DNA of 64,000 bases from Sorangium cellulosum. GTDB lineage: Bacteria; Myxococcota_A; Polyangia; Polyangiales; Polyangiaceae. The stretch is taken from positions 3,452,501 to 3,516,500 of the forward strand of contig NZ_CP012673.1 of the NCBI RefSeq assembly GCF_002950945.1, in the 5' to 3' direction. A program made the position numbers and the translations under genes. This document shows, piece by piece, positions 53,234 through 62,900 of this stretch (positions are counted from its first letter, which is position 1; the number at the start of each line of letters is the position of its first letter). The notes under the pieces are model-generated. The model was not told where the DNA came from and did not search any database. It worked only from the letters and a program-made list of their open reading frames with translations.

Positions 53234-54139
53234 TCAGCCGCCGCGCACCGGCGGCAGCAGGGACTTGAGGCGCGCCGTCAGCTCGTAGAACTCCGGCTGC
53301 TCCCGGAGCCACGGGCCCCGCTGCTCGAAGGTCACCGCGTCGACCGGCCGCCCGAGCAGGGCGCGCAGCGCGTCCTCGCGCCCGCGATCGCCGGCCGCCG
53401 CGCGGCGGAGCGCGTCGCGCGCGATCTTCTGCTCGAGCTCCTCCTCGGTGCGCACCTCGGCGACGATGCCGGCCGGCCGCTCCCCGAAGATCACGACCCG
53501 CTGGGCGAGGAACACGGCCTCGGGGATGTCGTGTGTCACGAAGAGGATGGTCGGCCTGCTCTCGCGCCAGATGCGCAGGAGCTCGGCCTGCTGCGCCTCG
53601 CGGTTCTGGGCGTCGAGCGCCGCGTAGGGCTCGTCCATGAGCAGCAGGTTCGGCCGCGTCGCCAGCGTGCGGGCGATGGCGACCCGTTGCTGCTGCCCGC
53701 CGGAGAGGTCGCGCGGGTACGCCGACGCGAGCGCCGTCAGGCCGACGAGCTCGAGGTACGCCGCCGCCCTGCGCTCGCGCTCCGCCCTGGTGGGCAGGCA
53801 GTACTGCAGGCCGAACAGGACGTTCTGCTTCACGGTCAGCCAGGGGAACGAGGAGTACGACTGGAACACGAACCCACGATCCGGCCCGGGGCCGCGGATC
53901 GGCCGGTCGCCGAGGAGCAGCTCGGTCTCGGGGCGCGGGTCGGGCCGCTCGAGCCCGGCGACGATGCGGAGGCACGTCGTCTTGCCGCAGCCCGACGGCC
54001 CGAGGAACACGACGATCTCCCCCGGCCCGACGCTGAGGCAGAGGTCGCTGAGGACGCGGGTCCCGCCCGGGAAGGTCTTGGAGAGGGCGCGCAGGACGAG
54101 CGGCTTGCCGGTCGCCCGCGGGGGGTCGCTGGGCTTCAT
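53234..54139 (-). CDS. ABC transporter ATPase (NitT/TauT type)
   Basis: A 301-residue ATPase: Walker A GPSGCGKTT at 47-55, Q-loop FVFQSYSSFPWLTV, signature LSGGQQQRVAIAR, Walker B LLLMDEPYAALD, switch His in FVTHDIPEA. The FxW/PWLTV Q-loop is typical of nitrate/sulfonate/taurine importers. A C-terminal extension of about 70 residues is present. Its ATG overlaps the permease stop (ATGA), so the two are coupled. Confidence 0.9.
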   Translation of the reverse strand: MKPSDPPRATGKPLVLRALSKTFPGGTRVLSDLCLSVGPGEIVVFLGPSGCGKTTCLRIVAGLERPDPRPETELLLGDRPIRGPGPDRGFVFQSYSSFPWLTVKQNVLFGLQYCLPTRAERERRAAAYLELVGLTALASAYPRDLSGGQQQRVAIARTLATRPNLLLMDEPYAALDAQNREAQQAELLRIWRESRPTILFVTHDIPEAVFLAQRVVIFGERPAGIVAEVRTEEELEQKIARDALRRAAAGDRGREDALRALLGRPVDAVTFEQRGPWLREQPEFYELTARLKSLLPPVRGG

Positions 54140-54903
54140 AGCCACGGGAAGAGCCTCCGCCGGGGGAGCTTGAAGAGCTGATCGAAGAGCAGCCCGAGCA
54201 GCCCGATGACGAGGATCGAGGCCATGACGTTGCCTGTCTGGATGAAGCGCTGCGACTGGATGATCACGTGGCCGAGCCCGGACGTCGCCGCCACGAGCTC
54301 GGCGACGACGAGGTACGACCAGGCCCACCCGAGCGCCACGCGGCAATGGTCGTACAGCGTCGGCAAGCACCACGGCAGCACCACGCGCAGGAGCACGTGC
54401 CGCGAGCGCGCGCCCATGGTGTACCCGAGCTCGACGAGGTGCTTCGGCACACGCGCGGCGGTGTCGGCGACGAGGGGGACGAGCTGGAACACGGTGCCGA
54501 CGAAGATGATCGCCATCTTCTGGGCGTCGCCGATGCCCACCCAGAGGATGCTGAGCGGTATCAGCGACGCGACCGGCAGGTACCGGAGGAAATCGTTGAA
54601 CGGCTGGACGAACGCGTCCACCGGCTTCATCGTGCCCGCGAGCAGCCCGACCGGGATCGCCACCGCCACGGCGGCCGCGAACCCCACGGTCACCCGGTAG
54701 ACGCTCGCGAGGATGTCGCTCAGGAAGTCGCGCTCCCGGAAGAGCGCCGCGCCCGCCGAGAGCACGTCGAGCGGCGACGGGAGGAAGACCGCGGCGGACT
54801 CCATGCTCCGCGAGAGCAGCGTCCACCCCGCGAGGAAGAGCGAGAACGAGAGCACGGCGAGCGCCGCGTAGGCCCGTCGGTGGATGTCCCGATAGAGCTT
54901 CAT
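54136..54903 (-). CDS. ABC transporter permease (NitT/TauT type)
   Basis: A 255-residue protein with six membrane helices and the permease coupling motif GYTMGARSRHVLLRVVLPWC (about 160-180: EAA-like, G at the turn). FNDFLRYLPVASLIPLSILW is typical of the SsuC/TauC family. It forms the channel with the ATPase gene that overlaps it and the binding protein encoded 42 bases upstream. Confidence 0.9.
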   Translation of the reverse strand: MKLYRDIHRRAYAALAVLSFSLFLAGWTLLSRSMESAAVFLPSPLDVLSAGAALFRERDFLSDILASVYRVTVGFAAAVAVAIPVGLLAGTMKPVDAFVQPFNDFLRYLPVASLIPLSILWVGIGDAQKMAIIFVGTVFQLVPLVADTAARVPKHLVELGYTMGARSRHVLLRVVLPWCLPTLYDHCRVALGWAWSYLVVAELVAATSGLGHVIIQSQRFIQTGNVMASILVIGLLGLLFDQLFKLPRRRLFPWL

Positions 54904-54945
54904 GCCATGGCGCGCCCGCGCTGGTCTCCGGCCGGCCGCGAGAGG

Positions 54946-56007
54946 CTAGGGCTTACCGCTGGCGGCCTTGTTCACCGAGGCGAAGTCGACGAGGGAGGCC
55001 GCGTCGACGGGCTTGGTCGTGATGCCCGCCTTGAGCCAGATGTCGTTCGCCCGCCGCACGGTGTCGAGCAGCTGCCCTGGCGCGGCCGCCGTCCCGAAGA
55101 ACTCGGCGTTGCGGGGCAGGGACATGAACCGGATGCCGGCGACGGTCTCCTTCTCCTCCGGCAAAGGCAGCTTCCAGAAGCGGGCGATCAGCTCGTCGCC
55201 CTCTGCGGTGTTCGCCGCGTACCAGTCCGCCGCGCGCCCCATGGCCCGGATCAGCGCCTGGATGTCGTCCGGGCGCCTCTGCACCGCGGCGCGGTTCATG
55301 TACAGCACGTCCACGATGAGGCCCGGCCTGTCGGCGCTCGTCACGACGACGTGGGCGTTCGGCATCGCCTTGGTCTTGCCGATCCACGGCTCCCACGTCA
55401 CCGCGGCCTCGACCTTGCCTGCGACGAACGCGCCGCCCGCGCTCCCCGTATCCATGGAGACGACGGTCACGTCGGTCGGCGTGAGGCCCGCCTCGGAGAG
55501 CAGCGTCAGGAAGAAGAAGTGGCCAGTGAAGCCCGGCTCGAGCGCCACCTTCTTCCCCTTGAAATCCGCGATGCTCTTGATCGACCGCTGGGCGAGCACG
55601 CCGTCGGCGCCGTGCGACAGGTCGAAGACATAGACGATCTGCCCGTCGACGCCCGCGGCCGCGCTCGTCACCGTCGAGTCGGCGGTGTGCCCCACGCCGT
55701 CGATCGCGCCCCGCAGGAGCGCCGCGTTCTTCTCGGCCATGCTCTCGAGGATCGAGATCTCGACGTCGATCCCGCCCTCCTTGAGGAACCCTCTCTCCTT
55801 CGCGAGGACGAGAGGGGAGTAGCCGAGCCAGGTATTGAACGCGATCTTGAGGGGCTCCGCCGCGGCCCGCGCCGGCGCCGGCTCCGCCGAGCCCAGGGGG
55901 CCGCCGCTCGACGTGGACCCACCGCTGCCGGGCGCCGCTCGACACCCCATGAGCGCGCAGCCCGCCGCGAGCAGGGCCGCCCCCGCCAGGCGAGGTACGT
56001 GGGACAT
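54946..56007 (-). CDS. ABC transporter substrate-binding lipoprotein (NitT/TauT type)
   Basis: A 353-residue protein with lipobox LMGC (Cys22), a Ser/Gly/Pro linker, then a periplasmic binding fold starting LKIAFNTWLGYSPLVLAKER, with GVGHTADSTVT and VTWEPWIGKT loops that line the ligand site. The NTWLGYSP start is that of nitrate, sulfonate, taurine or similar anion binders; ligand unknown. Gene order is binding protein, permease, ATPase. It lies 171 bases downstream of the phosphatase gene on the same strand. Confidence 0.87.
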   Translation of the reverse strand: MSHVPRLAGAALLAAGCALMGCRAAPGSGGSTSSGGPLGSAEPAPARAAAEPLKIAFNTWLGYSPLVLAKERGFLKEGGIDVEISILESMAEKNAALLRGAIDGVGHTADSTVTSAAAGVDGQIVYVFDLSHGADGVLAQRSIKSIADFKGKKVALEPGFTGHFFFLTLLSEAGLTPTDVTVVSMDTGSAGGAFVAGKVEAAVTWEPWIGKTKAMPNAHVVVTSADRPGLIVDVLYMNRAAVQRRPDDIQALIRAMGRAADWYAANTAEGDELIARFWKLPLPEEKETVAGIRFMSLPRNAEFFGTAAAPGQLLDTVRRANDIWLKAGITTKPVDAASLVDFASVNKAASGKP

Positions 56008-56178
56008 GGTGAGGACCTGAAAGGGGCTCGCGCGCATCCTGGGGAGGACGGGGCCCTCTGGCCACGTCCCGAATACACGCAGCCTAACGCTGCCAGGATG
56101 TGAACCGCAAGACAATCCTCTCGGCGAAGGCCGCGCGTGAGCGGCTGAAGGACGGCGCGGGGCCAGGGGGAGTGGCGG

Positions 56179-58650
56179 TCACGCGGGCGCGGACGCGGTC
56201 GCGTGATACCTCGCCACGACGAGCGTGATGTCGTCGCCCGGGCTCGGACACCAGCCCTCGACCTCCCGCAGGATCCGGTCGCGGATGGCGTCGACGGGCG
56301 CGTCCTGGGCCGCCTCGATGGCGGCGCAGAGCCGCTCCTGTCCGTACTGCTCCTGGTGGGCGTCGCGGGCCTCGGTGATCCCGTCGCTGTAGAGCACGAG
56401 GAGATCGCCCTCCTCGAGCACGAGCTCGGCGTCCGGCGTCATCGCGTCGATCGAGGGCAGGACGCCGACCCAGACGCCGGTGCTCGGGATGCACGTGCAG
56501 CGCTGGGTGCTCGCGCGGCACACGATGAGGTCGTCGTGCGCGCCGGCGAACGTCACGCGCCCGCTCCGCTCGTAGCGGAGCAGCAGCAGGGTCGCGTGCT
56601 CGTCCCGCCGCAGGCGCGCGCGGATGTTCTCGTGGATCGCCCGGTTGAGCGCCGCGACGATGCTGCTCGGGCTCGCGGTCGGGTCCCGGCGCGTCATCGC
56701 CGCGACCATGCTCTGGATCATCAGCATGACGAGCCCCGCCGCGAGGCCGTGCCCCGCGACGTCGCCGATCCCGAGCCAGCCGCCCTGGGGCGTCGCGATC
56801 ACGTCGTAGTAGTCGCCCCCGACCTCGGCGGTGGGCTTCATGTACGCGGCGAGATCGAGCCCCTCGATCGCGAGCTCGACGGGGGCGAGCGCGGTCTGGA
56901 TGTGCTCGGCGACGCGGCTCTCCTGCCGGACCCGATCCTGCTCGAGCCGCTCCCGGATCTCCACCTGCCGCACGATCTCCCGGTGCATCGCCACGGCCTT
57001 CATCGCGGAGCCGATCTGGAGGCGCACCGCGTCGTAGACCACCTCGTTCGCGCCGCTGTTGACCACCGCGACGCCGAAGTGCTCCGCCTCGCCGAACGCG
57101 AGCGGCATCGCGACGACGCTCCAGCGGTCCGCGGAGCTCAGGAAGCCGGGCGGGGCGAGGCGCCACGACGGGAAGCTCGCGGGCGGCGGCTCCACCTCGC
57201 GGCTGTTCTCCATCAGGAAGAGGGACTTCAGGGCGGCGCGCTGGGGGTCGTCGTAGAGCGACACGGCGACGTGCGTGAGGTCCAGCCGGGGCAGCTCCGC
57301 CGAGAGCGTGCGCCGGAGGGCGGGCAGGCTCAGGGCCGTCGAGAAGCACATGCCCGTCCGGCTGAGGTTGACCGACGCGAGCTCCAGGTGGAGCCGCTTC
57401 TCGCCCTCGGCGCGCACGGAGGCGTGGCTGATGAGGACGCGGGCCGCGTGCCAGAGCCGCTCGAGGCCGTGCTGCGGGGCGCCGCCGGAGGCCGGGCGGA
57501 CCCGCGCGCGGAGCAGCGTGATCGCGCGCTGGAACTGGTCGAGGGCGACGCCCTCGCGCCCCGCCGCGTCGAGCAGCGCCTGGACCGCCTGCAGGAAGCG
57601 GCCTTCGCGCCCGTCGAGCTGCTCCTCGAGCGCGAGGAGCAGCTCCCGGGGCCAGCCCTTCAGCGAGGCGGCCTGGACCGTCACCGTGCGCGCGAGCGCG
57701 CGCGCGAGCTCCTCCCGCTGCTCGGCGACGGGGAGCCGCCCGGGGGAGGAGCCCGCCTCGGCGGCGCGCGGCAGGGCCGCGTAGTAGCCGCAGCCGCACG
57801 ACTCGCGGCGCGTGAGCTCCACCGAGAGCAGGCTGCACTCCGGGACGCGCTCGCCGCCGAGGAGGCGCAGGACCGTCTCGACGGCGAGCGCCCCGAGCTC
57901 CTTGATCGGCTGGCGGACGGTCGTCAGGGACGGCCTCGTCACGCGCGACACGGCGACGTCGTCGAACCCGCACACGAGGACGTCGCCGGGGACGTCGATG
58001 CCGTGCGCCTTCAGCGTGTCCATCGCGCCGAGGGCCATGTTGTCGTTGCCGGCGACGACGGCGTCGAACTCGACCCTGCGCGCGAGCAGCTCGCGCATCG
58101 CGCGGCGGCCGCCGTCGGGCATGAAATCGCCGAACACGAAGAGCCGCTCGTCGTAGGGGAGCGCGCGCGCCTCGAGCGCCCTCCTGTAGGCGCCGGCGCG
58201 CAGCTTCGCCTCTTCGTTGCTCGGGGGTCCGCTGATGTACGCGACGCGCCGGCAAGCGTGGTCGTCGAGGAGGTGCGCGACGGCCGTCTCCGCGCCGCGC
58301 GTGTTGTCGACGATGACGCTCGGGATGCCATCCATCGCGAGCCCCACGCTGCACATGGGCACGGCCGCGTAGGACCGGCAAAACGCGTAGGTGCCCTCGA
58401 TGCCGAGGTGGTTCGTGAGCGCCGACGAGACGACCACGACGGCGTCGACCGTCTCCGCGCGGATGAGCGGGTAGATGCTGTTCGAGACGACCAGGGAGTA
58501 CCCCGGGCGGGCGTGCGTCTCTCCGAACGCGATCACGAGGTTGACGTCATGCAGCTTGGCCGCGCGCTCGACGCCGAAGCACACCTCGGACTGGTATTCG
58601 CCGGACAGGTAGTCGGTCAGGAGCGCGATCGTGCGCCGCTTCGCGGTCAT
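56179..58650 (-). CDS. LacI-type binding domain fused to PP2C (SpoIIE/RsbU) phosphatase
   Basis: An 823-residue soluble protein. Residues 1-290 are a type I periplasmic-binding fold as in LacI/GalR regulators (TIALLTDYLSGEYQSEVCFG, IPSVIVDNTRGAETAVAHLL, VVAGNDNMALGAMDTLKAHG) but start directly at the fold, with no helix-turn-helix. A Cys-rich turn (RESCGCGYY, about 300) ends it. A helical/GAF-like middle (about 310-580) leads to the PP2C domain with metal-binding AEVGGDYYDV, GDVAGHGLAAGL, YSDGITEA (about 754-761) and GDDITLVVARY (805-815). It should dephosphorylate a STAS protein on ligand binding. It follows the STAS-like gene by 12 bases. Confidence 0.88.
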   Translation of the reverse strand: MTAKRRTIALLTDYLSGEYQSEVCFGVERAAKLHDVNLVIAFGETHARPGYSLVVSNSIYPLIRAETVDAVVVVSSALTNHLGIEGTYAFCRSYAAVPMCSVGLAMDGIPSVIVDNTRGAETAVAHLLDDHACRRVAYISGPPSNEEAKLRAGAYRRALEARALPYDERLFVFGDFMPDGGRRAMRELLARRVEFDAVVAGNDNMALGAMDTLKAHGIDVPGDVLVCGFDDVAVSRVTRPSLTTVRQPIKELGALAVETVLRLLGGERVPECSLLSVELTRRESCGCGYYAALPRAAEAGSSPGRLPVAEQREELARALARTVTVQAASLKGWPRELLLALEEQLDGREGRFLQAVQALLDAAGREGVALDQFQRAITLLRARVRPASGGAPQHGLERLWHAARVLISHASVRAEGEKRLHLELASVNLSRTGMCFSTALSLPALRRTLSAELPRLDLTHVAVSLYDDPQRAALKSLFLMENSREVEPPPASFPSWRLAPPGFLSSADRWSVVAMPLAFGEAEHFGVAVVNSGANEVVYDAVRLQIGSAMKAVAMHREIVRQVEIRERLEQDRVRQESRVAEHIQTALAPVELAIEGLDLAAYMKPTAEVGGDYYDVIATPQGGWLGIGDVAGHGLAAGLVMLMIQSMVAAMTRRDPTASPSSIVAALNRAIHENIRARLRRDEHATLLLLRYERSGRVTFAGAHDDLIVCRASTQRCTCIPSTGVWVGVLPSIDAMTPDAELVLEEGDLLVLYSDGITEARDAHQEQYGQERLCAAIEAAQDAPVDAIRDRILREVEGWCPSPGDDITLVVARYHATASAPA

Positions 58651-58662
58651 GGCCTGTCGAGC

Positions 58663-59046
58663 TTACTTCATCTTCTCGACGATAGAGACCAGGCTCGGGG
58701 ACATCCGCTCCAGGGCCACGAGGCTCCGCCGCTGCCACCCGAGCCGCGCGTCGGTGACGAACCTCACCTCGCATTTCGGGCCCTGGCCGCCGACGTTGCA
58801 GATGAAGGAGATGAACGCCTTGAGGCAGCTCGAGTTCAGGAAGTAGAGGGCTCGTATGTCGATCTCCACGGCGGAGAGCCCGAGGCGCTTCACCTCATCC
58901 AGGACGTCCCTGAAGAAGCTGCCGAGCGGCGCGGCCGCCGCCATGTCGCCCGTCCCCGTGAGCCGGACGCCGAGGACGTTGCCGTCGAGCGTAGGCTCGA
59001 TGCCGAAGCTCTCCATGGCGAGGGGCTCAACCCTTAGGCTGCGCAT
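58663..59046 (-). CDS. STAS-like switch protein
   Basis: A 127-residue protein with an alternating beta/alpha pattern: NVLGVRLTGTGDMAAAAPLG, VEIDIRALYFLNSSCLKAFI at about 60-79, and CEVRFVTDARLGWQRRSLV. The NSS in the strand-loop before the second helix is where STAS anti-anti-sigma factors carry the phosphorylated Ser. Its start (with GGAGG five bases upstream) overlaps the end of the ATPase-fold gene by 20 bases. It resembles the slr1659-type regulators, although that name is from memory. Confidence 0.75.
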   Translation of the reverse strand: MRSLRVEPLAMESFGIEPTLDGNVLGVRLTGTGDMAAAAPLGSFFRDVLDEVKRLGLSAVEIDIRALYFLNSSCLKAFISFICNVGGQGPKCEVRFVTDARLGWQRRSLVALERMSPSLVSIVEKMK

Positions 59047-59557
59047 CTGTCCTCCATCGCTCGAGCGGCGCGTGCGCGATGATCGTCAGCTCGTTCCCTT
59101 CGATCTTGTAGTCGACGTCGAGCCCGCCCTCCGCCCGGACGCGCGCGAGGCCCAGGCCCGAGACGCCCTCCACCATCGCCGTCTCGGTGATGAGCTCGTC
59201 GTAATGCTTCTGCGGGTCGATCGCGGTCTTGAGATCGAGCAGCCGCTTCTCGACCTCGCGCAGGCGCTCCGGGGACGCCTCGTTGCGGGCGCGGATCTTC
59301 ATGATGTGCGACCGCTCGTCCTCCTCCAGCGCGAGCTCGAGGCTGACGCGAGGGCCGGTGGAGTACTTGGTGATGTTCTCGGCGAGCTCGTGCGCGGCCA
59401 TGTAGAACCGCGAGCTCACGTTCGCGTCGTCCAGCACCGCGCCGCAGAAGCTGGATACCAGCCGCAGCACCGCCGTCGCCAGGCGCTCGCTAGGGAAGAA
59501 GGTGATGCAGAGGAACAGCGAGGCGCTCTGCGTCGGTTCGGGTGATGACACAATCAT
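59027..59557 (-). CDS. ATPase-fold (RsbW/SiaB-like) regulator
   Basis: A 176-residue protein. The region MAAHELAENITKYSTG (about 53-68) matches the N-box helix (HELxENxxKYS) of HATPase anti-sigma kinases of the RsbW/SiaB/slr1658 group, and VSGLGLARVRAEG (about 132-144) resembles the G-box. In between are variable charged helices. It probably phosphorylates or binds the adjacent STAS-like protein. A perfect palindrome CAATCATTGATTG (59551-59563) covers the start codon. Confidence 0.75.
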   Translation of the reverse strand: MIVSSPEPTQSASLFLCITFFPSERLATAVLRLVSSFCGAVLDDANVSSRFYMAAHELAENITKYSTGPRVSLELALEEDERSHIMKIRARNEASPERLREVEKRLLDLKTAIDPQKHYDELITETAMVEGVSGLGLARVRAEGGLDVDYKIEGNELTIIAHAPLERWRTDAQPKG

Positions 59558-59563
59558 TGATTG
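59551..59563. promoter_or_regulatory. 13-base palindrome across the start codon of the ATPase-fold gene
   Basis: CAATCA-T-TGATTG overlaps the initiator codon. A related CTCAT-TGATTG-ATGAG palindrome lies at 59813-59828 in the same divergent region. In 70% G+C DNA two such AT-rich palindromes suggest an operator; the protein is unknown. Confidence 0.45.
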
Positions 59564-59954
59564 TACGCAGTTCGCTCGCTGGATCCAACCACGAACGGAA
59601 TTGACCGAGCGGCCTCCCACACCCGCGCCCAGCGCAGGCGGTCCAGCGCGTCGGGTGCGTCCGCCTGATTTTTCCAGTCCTTCAACGTGGCGTGGGCAGC
59701 GTGGCGCGGGCAGCGTGGCGCGGGCGGCATGTGGGGTCCGGGGCGCGCGCGGGGTGTCTTGTCCACCTCGTGCGCTGTGGTGCGTCGCGTCCAGCATGAG
59801 CCCGGTGGCATGCTCATTGATTGATGAGAGGTGCCCATCCCGGGGGTGGTGTGTCGACGTGGCCACGACATGGCCGCCGAACCACCTCCCGCGGATCACG
59901 ACATCACGCCGCGGGGAGCGCCCGGCGGCCGACCCCACGAGGAGGTATTGCGAC
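59558..59954. other. Divergent gene-free region with short repeats
   Basis: The 397 bases hold three tandem 14-base units (59685-59726, GCGTGGCGCGGGCA type), a hairpin CAGGCGG/CCGCCTG (59635-59667) followed by ATTTTT, and the palindrome at 59813-59828. No protein-like frame. Promoters for both flanking genes should lie here. Confidence 0.5.
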
Positions 59955-62900
59955 ATGAAACGACGGTTTCTTGCAATCGGGCGCGTGCGCCGCCGCCCTC
60001 ACCGCCCGCGGGCGCTCGCGCGCATGCACCCGCTCGTGAGGCGCTGCGTCCTCGCCGGCGCCGCGGCGGCGGCGACGTTCGGGTGCAGCGCGGGTCCCGA
60101 GACGGACAGGCATGGTGCCGGCGGGAGCGGCGCTGACAGGGAGGTCCAGGCGGGCGACGCGCCCGAGCTCGGGACGGCCTCCGCGGCGCTGGCGAGCGAT
60201 GGCATGGTCTGCGTCGCGATCCAGCGGGGGGCCGGCGGCACGGTGAGAGATGCTACATTGTGGCAAAACGCTCCGAGCTGGAATGACTCTGCCTCTCCGA
60301 ACCTGTGGACAGGCTCGGCGTCCAGCGCCGGAGTCCGCCGGTCGATCGTTCATTTCGATCTCTCTCCCGTGCCCGCCGGGGCGACGGTCGTCTCTGCCAG
60401 GCTCACGCTCCATCAGACGTACAAGGCCGAGGGAAGCGCGATTGGCATCCATCGCGTCACGGTGCCCTGGGAGGAGCGCTCGGTCACGTGGAGGAGCCTC
60501 GGTGAGGCCGGCCACGAGCGGACGCGCGCGGCGACGATCGCGGCCGAGGCCGGCTCCGGCGCGCGGGCGGCGGACGTGACGTCGCTCGTGCAGGCGTGGG
60601 CGCTCGGGACCGCGGAGAACCACGGCGTGCTGCTCGACGAGGCGCCCGCGCGCCAGACCGGCCTGAGGAGCAGCGAGATCGGCGCCGCGGCGGAGCGCCC
60701 GCGGCTAGACGTATGTTACGTGACGTGCTCGGACGGCGCGATGAACGGCGCCGAGGCGGGCGTCGACTGCGGGGGCCCGCGGTGCGCTCCCTGCGCCGGG
60801 GCGGCGTCGTCCGCGGCGAGCGGCGCGAGCGCGTCGAGCGGCGCGAGCGCGTCGGGCGGTGCGAGCGCGGGCGCAACGCCGTGCGTCGACCCGAGGGCGC
60901 TCCCGCCGGACCCGTCGCCGCCGGCGTGGCTCTCCGAGACGGGGCTGTACGTCGACCTCGCGACCCGCTCGCGCGCCGCGGGCACGGCGGAGTTCCGGCC
61001 GGCGTACGAGCTCTGGTCGGACGGGGCGGCCAAGCGGCGGTTCGTGTACCTGCCCCGCTGCGCGACCGTCGACACGCGCGACATGGATCACTGGTCGTTC
61101 CCGGTGGGGACGCGCTTCTGGAAGGAGTTCCGCGCGGATGGCGTCGCCGTGGAGACGCGGTTCATCCACCGGTTCGGGCCGGGGCTCGACGACTGGGTGT
61201 TCGCCGCCTACGCGTGGGATCCGGCGCGGGGCGACGCGCAGCTCGTCGAGGACGGCGTCGAGAACGCCCGCGGGACGGGGCACGACATTCCGCGGACGGA
61301 GCATTGCTGGGAGTGCCATGGCAAGCTCCCGGAGCGCGTGCTCGGCTTCAGCGCGCTGCAGCTGAGCCACGCCGGTCCGGGGGAGACGATGGCGTCGCTG
61401 AGCGACGCCGGGCGGCTCAGCGTGCCCCTGCGCGGAGGCTTCCACCCACCGGGCGACGCCACGGCGGCCGCCGCGCTCGGGTACCTGCACGCGAACTGCG
61501 GCAACTGCCACAACAGCACCGGGGTCGCGACCCTGCGGACCCGCCTGCTCGCGGCGAACACCACGGTGGAGAGCACCGACACGTACGCGACCGGCGTCGG
61601 CGTGGCGCCGAGCTTCTGGGAGTCCGGGGTGCGCCACCGGATCACGGCGGAAGATCCCGAGTCGAGCGCCGTGGTGCGCCGGATGGAGCAGCGCGGATCG
61701 CGGGCGCAGATGCCGCCGATCGCGTCGGAGGTCGCCGACGCGGCGGGGCTCTCGGCGGTGCGCGCCTGGATCGAGCGCCTGCGGCCGCCGTCCACGGCCG
61801 CCGGTGGGGGCGGCAGCGCGAGCGCGAGCAGCGGCGCCGGCGGGGGCGCCAGCGCGGCGAGCGTGAGCGCCAGCGCCAGCGCCAGCGCCGGCGCCGGCGC
61901 CGGCGGCGCCAGCTCCGGCACGAGCGGCGCGGGCGGCGCGAGCACCAGCGCCGGCGCGGGCGGCGGCGGCAGCGCAGGACCGGCGTGCTCCGGTGTGCCT
62001 CGGCTGAAGCTCACGCGGGTCGCTTCGGGCCTGGAGATGCCGCTCTTCCTGACGAGCCCGCCGGGGGACACCTCGAGAAAGTTCGTCCTCGAGAAGGCGG
62101 GCGTCGTCCGGCTCATCAAGGACGGGGTGCTCCAGGCCACGCCGTTCCTCGACATCCGGGGCGGGACGTCCTGCCCGCCGTCGCGTCCGGAGAGCGCGAA
62201 CCCCCTCGTGTGCACGCCCAGCGCGCTCGCGGAGGGCGGGCTGCTCGGGATGGCCTTCCACCCCGGCTACGCGGCGAACGGCCGCTTCTGGCTCTTCTAC
62301 ACGGCAGCGCCGAGGGGCAACGTCACCATCGCCGAGTTCCGCCGCTCCGCCTCGAACCCCGACGTCGCCGACGCGGCGCCGGCGAGCCTGCCCGTGCGGA
62401 AGCTCCTCGACGCGCGGCACGGCGGCTGGAACCACGCGGGCGGCATGCTCGCGTTCGGGCCGGACGGCTACCTCTACGCCTCCGTCGGCGACGCGGCCGT
62501 CACGCCCTACGCCACCTCGCCGGCCAAGGACCTCTCGTCGCCCCTCGGCAAGATCCTGCGGATCGACGTGGACACCGGGCTCGGCCCGGCGGGCAACCTG
62601 TCCGGCGCCGGCGCGAACCCGCTCGTCTGGGATTACGGCCTCCGCAACCCGTGGCGCTTCAGCTTCGACCGGCGCACGGGGGACCTCTACATCGCCGACG
62701 TCGGGCAGAACGCGTGGGAGGAGCTCAACATCGAGCCCGCCCGCACCGGCCGGCGCAACTACGGCTGGCCGACGATGGAGGGCGACCACTGCGTCTCCGC
62801 CGGGTGCGCGCGCGCCGGGGTCGCGCCCGTCGTGGAGCACAGCCACGCGACCGGCGCGGGCGGGTCGATCACGGGCGGCTACGTCTACCGCGGCGCCGCG

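Noticed and set aside
56179..58650. LacI-family transcription factor
   Set aside because: The helix-turn-helix is missing and the C-terminal third is a PP2C phosphatase.
59635..59673. Rho-independent terminator or attenuator (7-bp stem, then ATTTTT)
   Set aside because: The loop is 19 bases and the T-run is short, and it lies between divergent starts; listed only as part of the region description.
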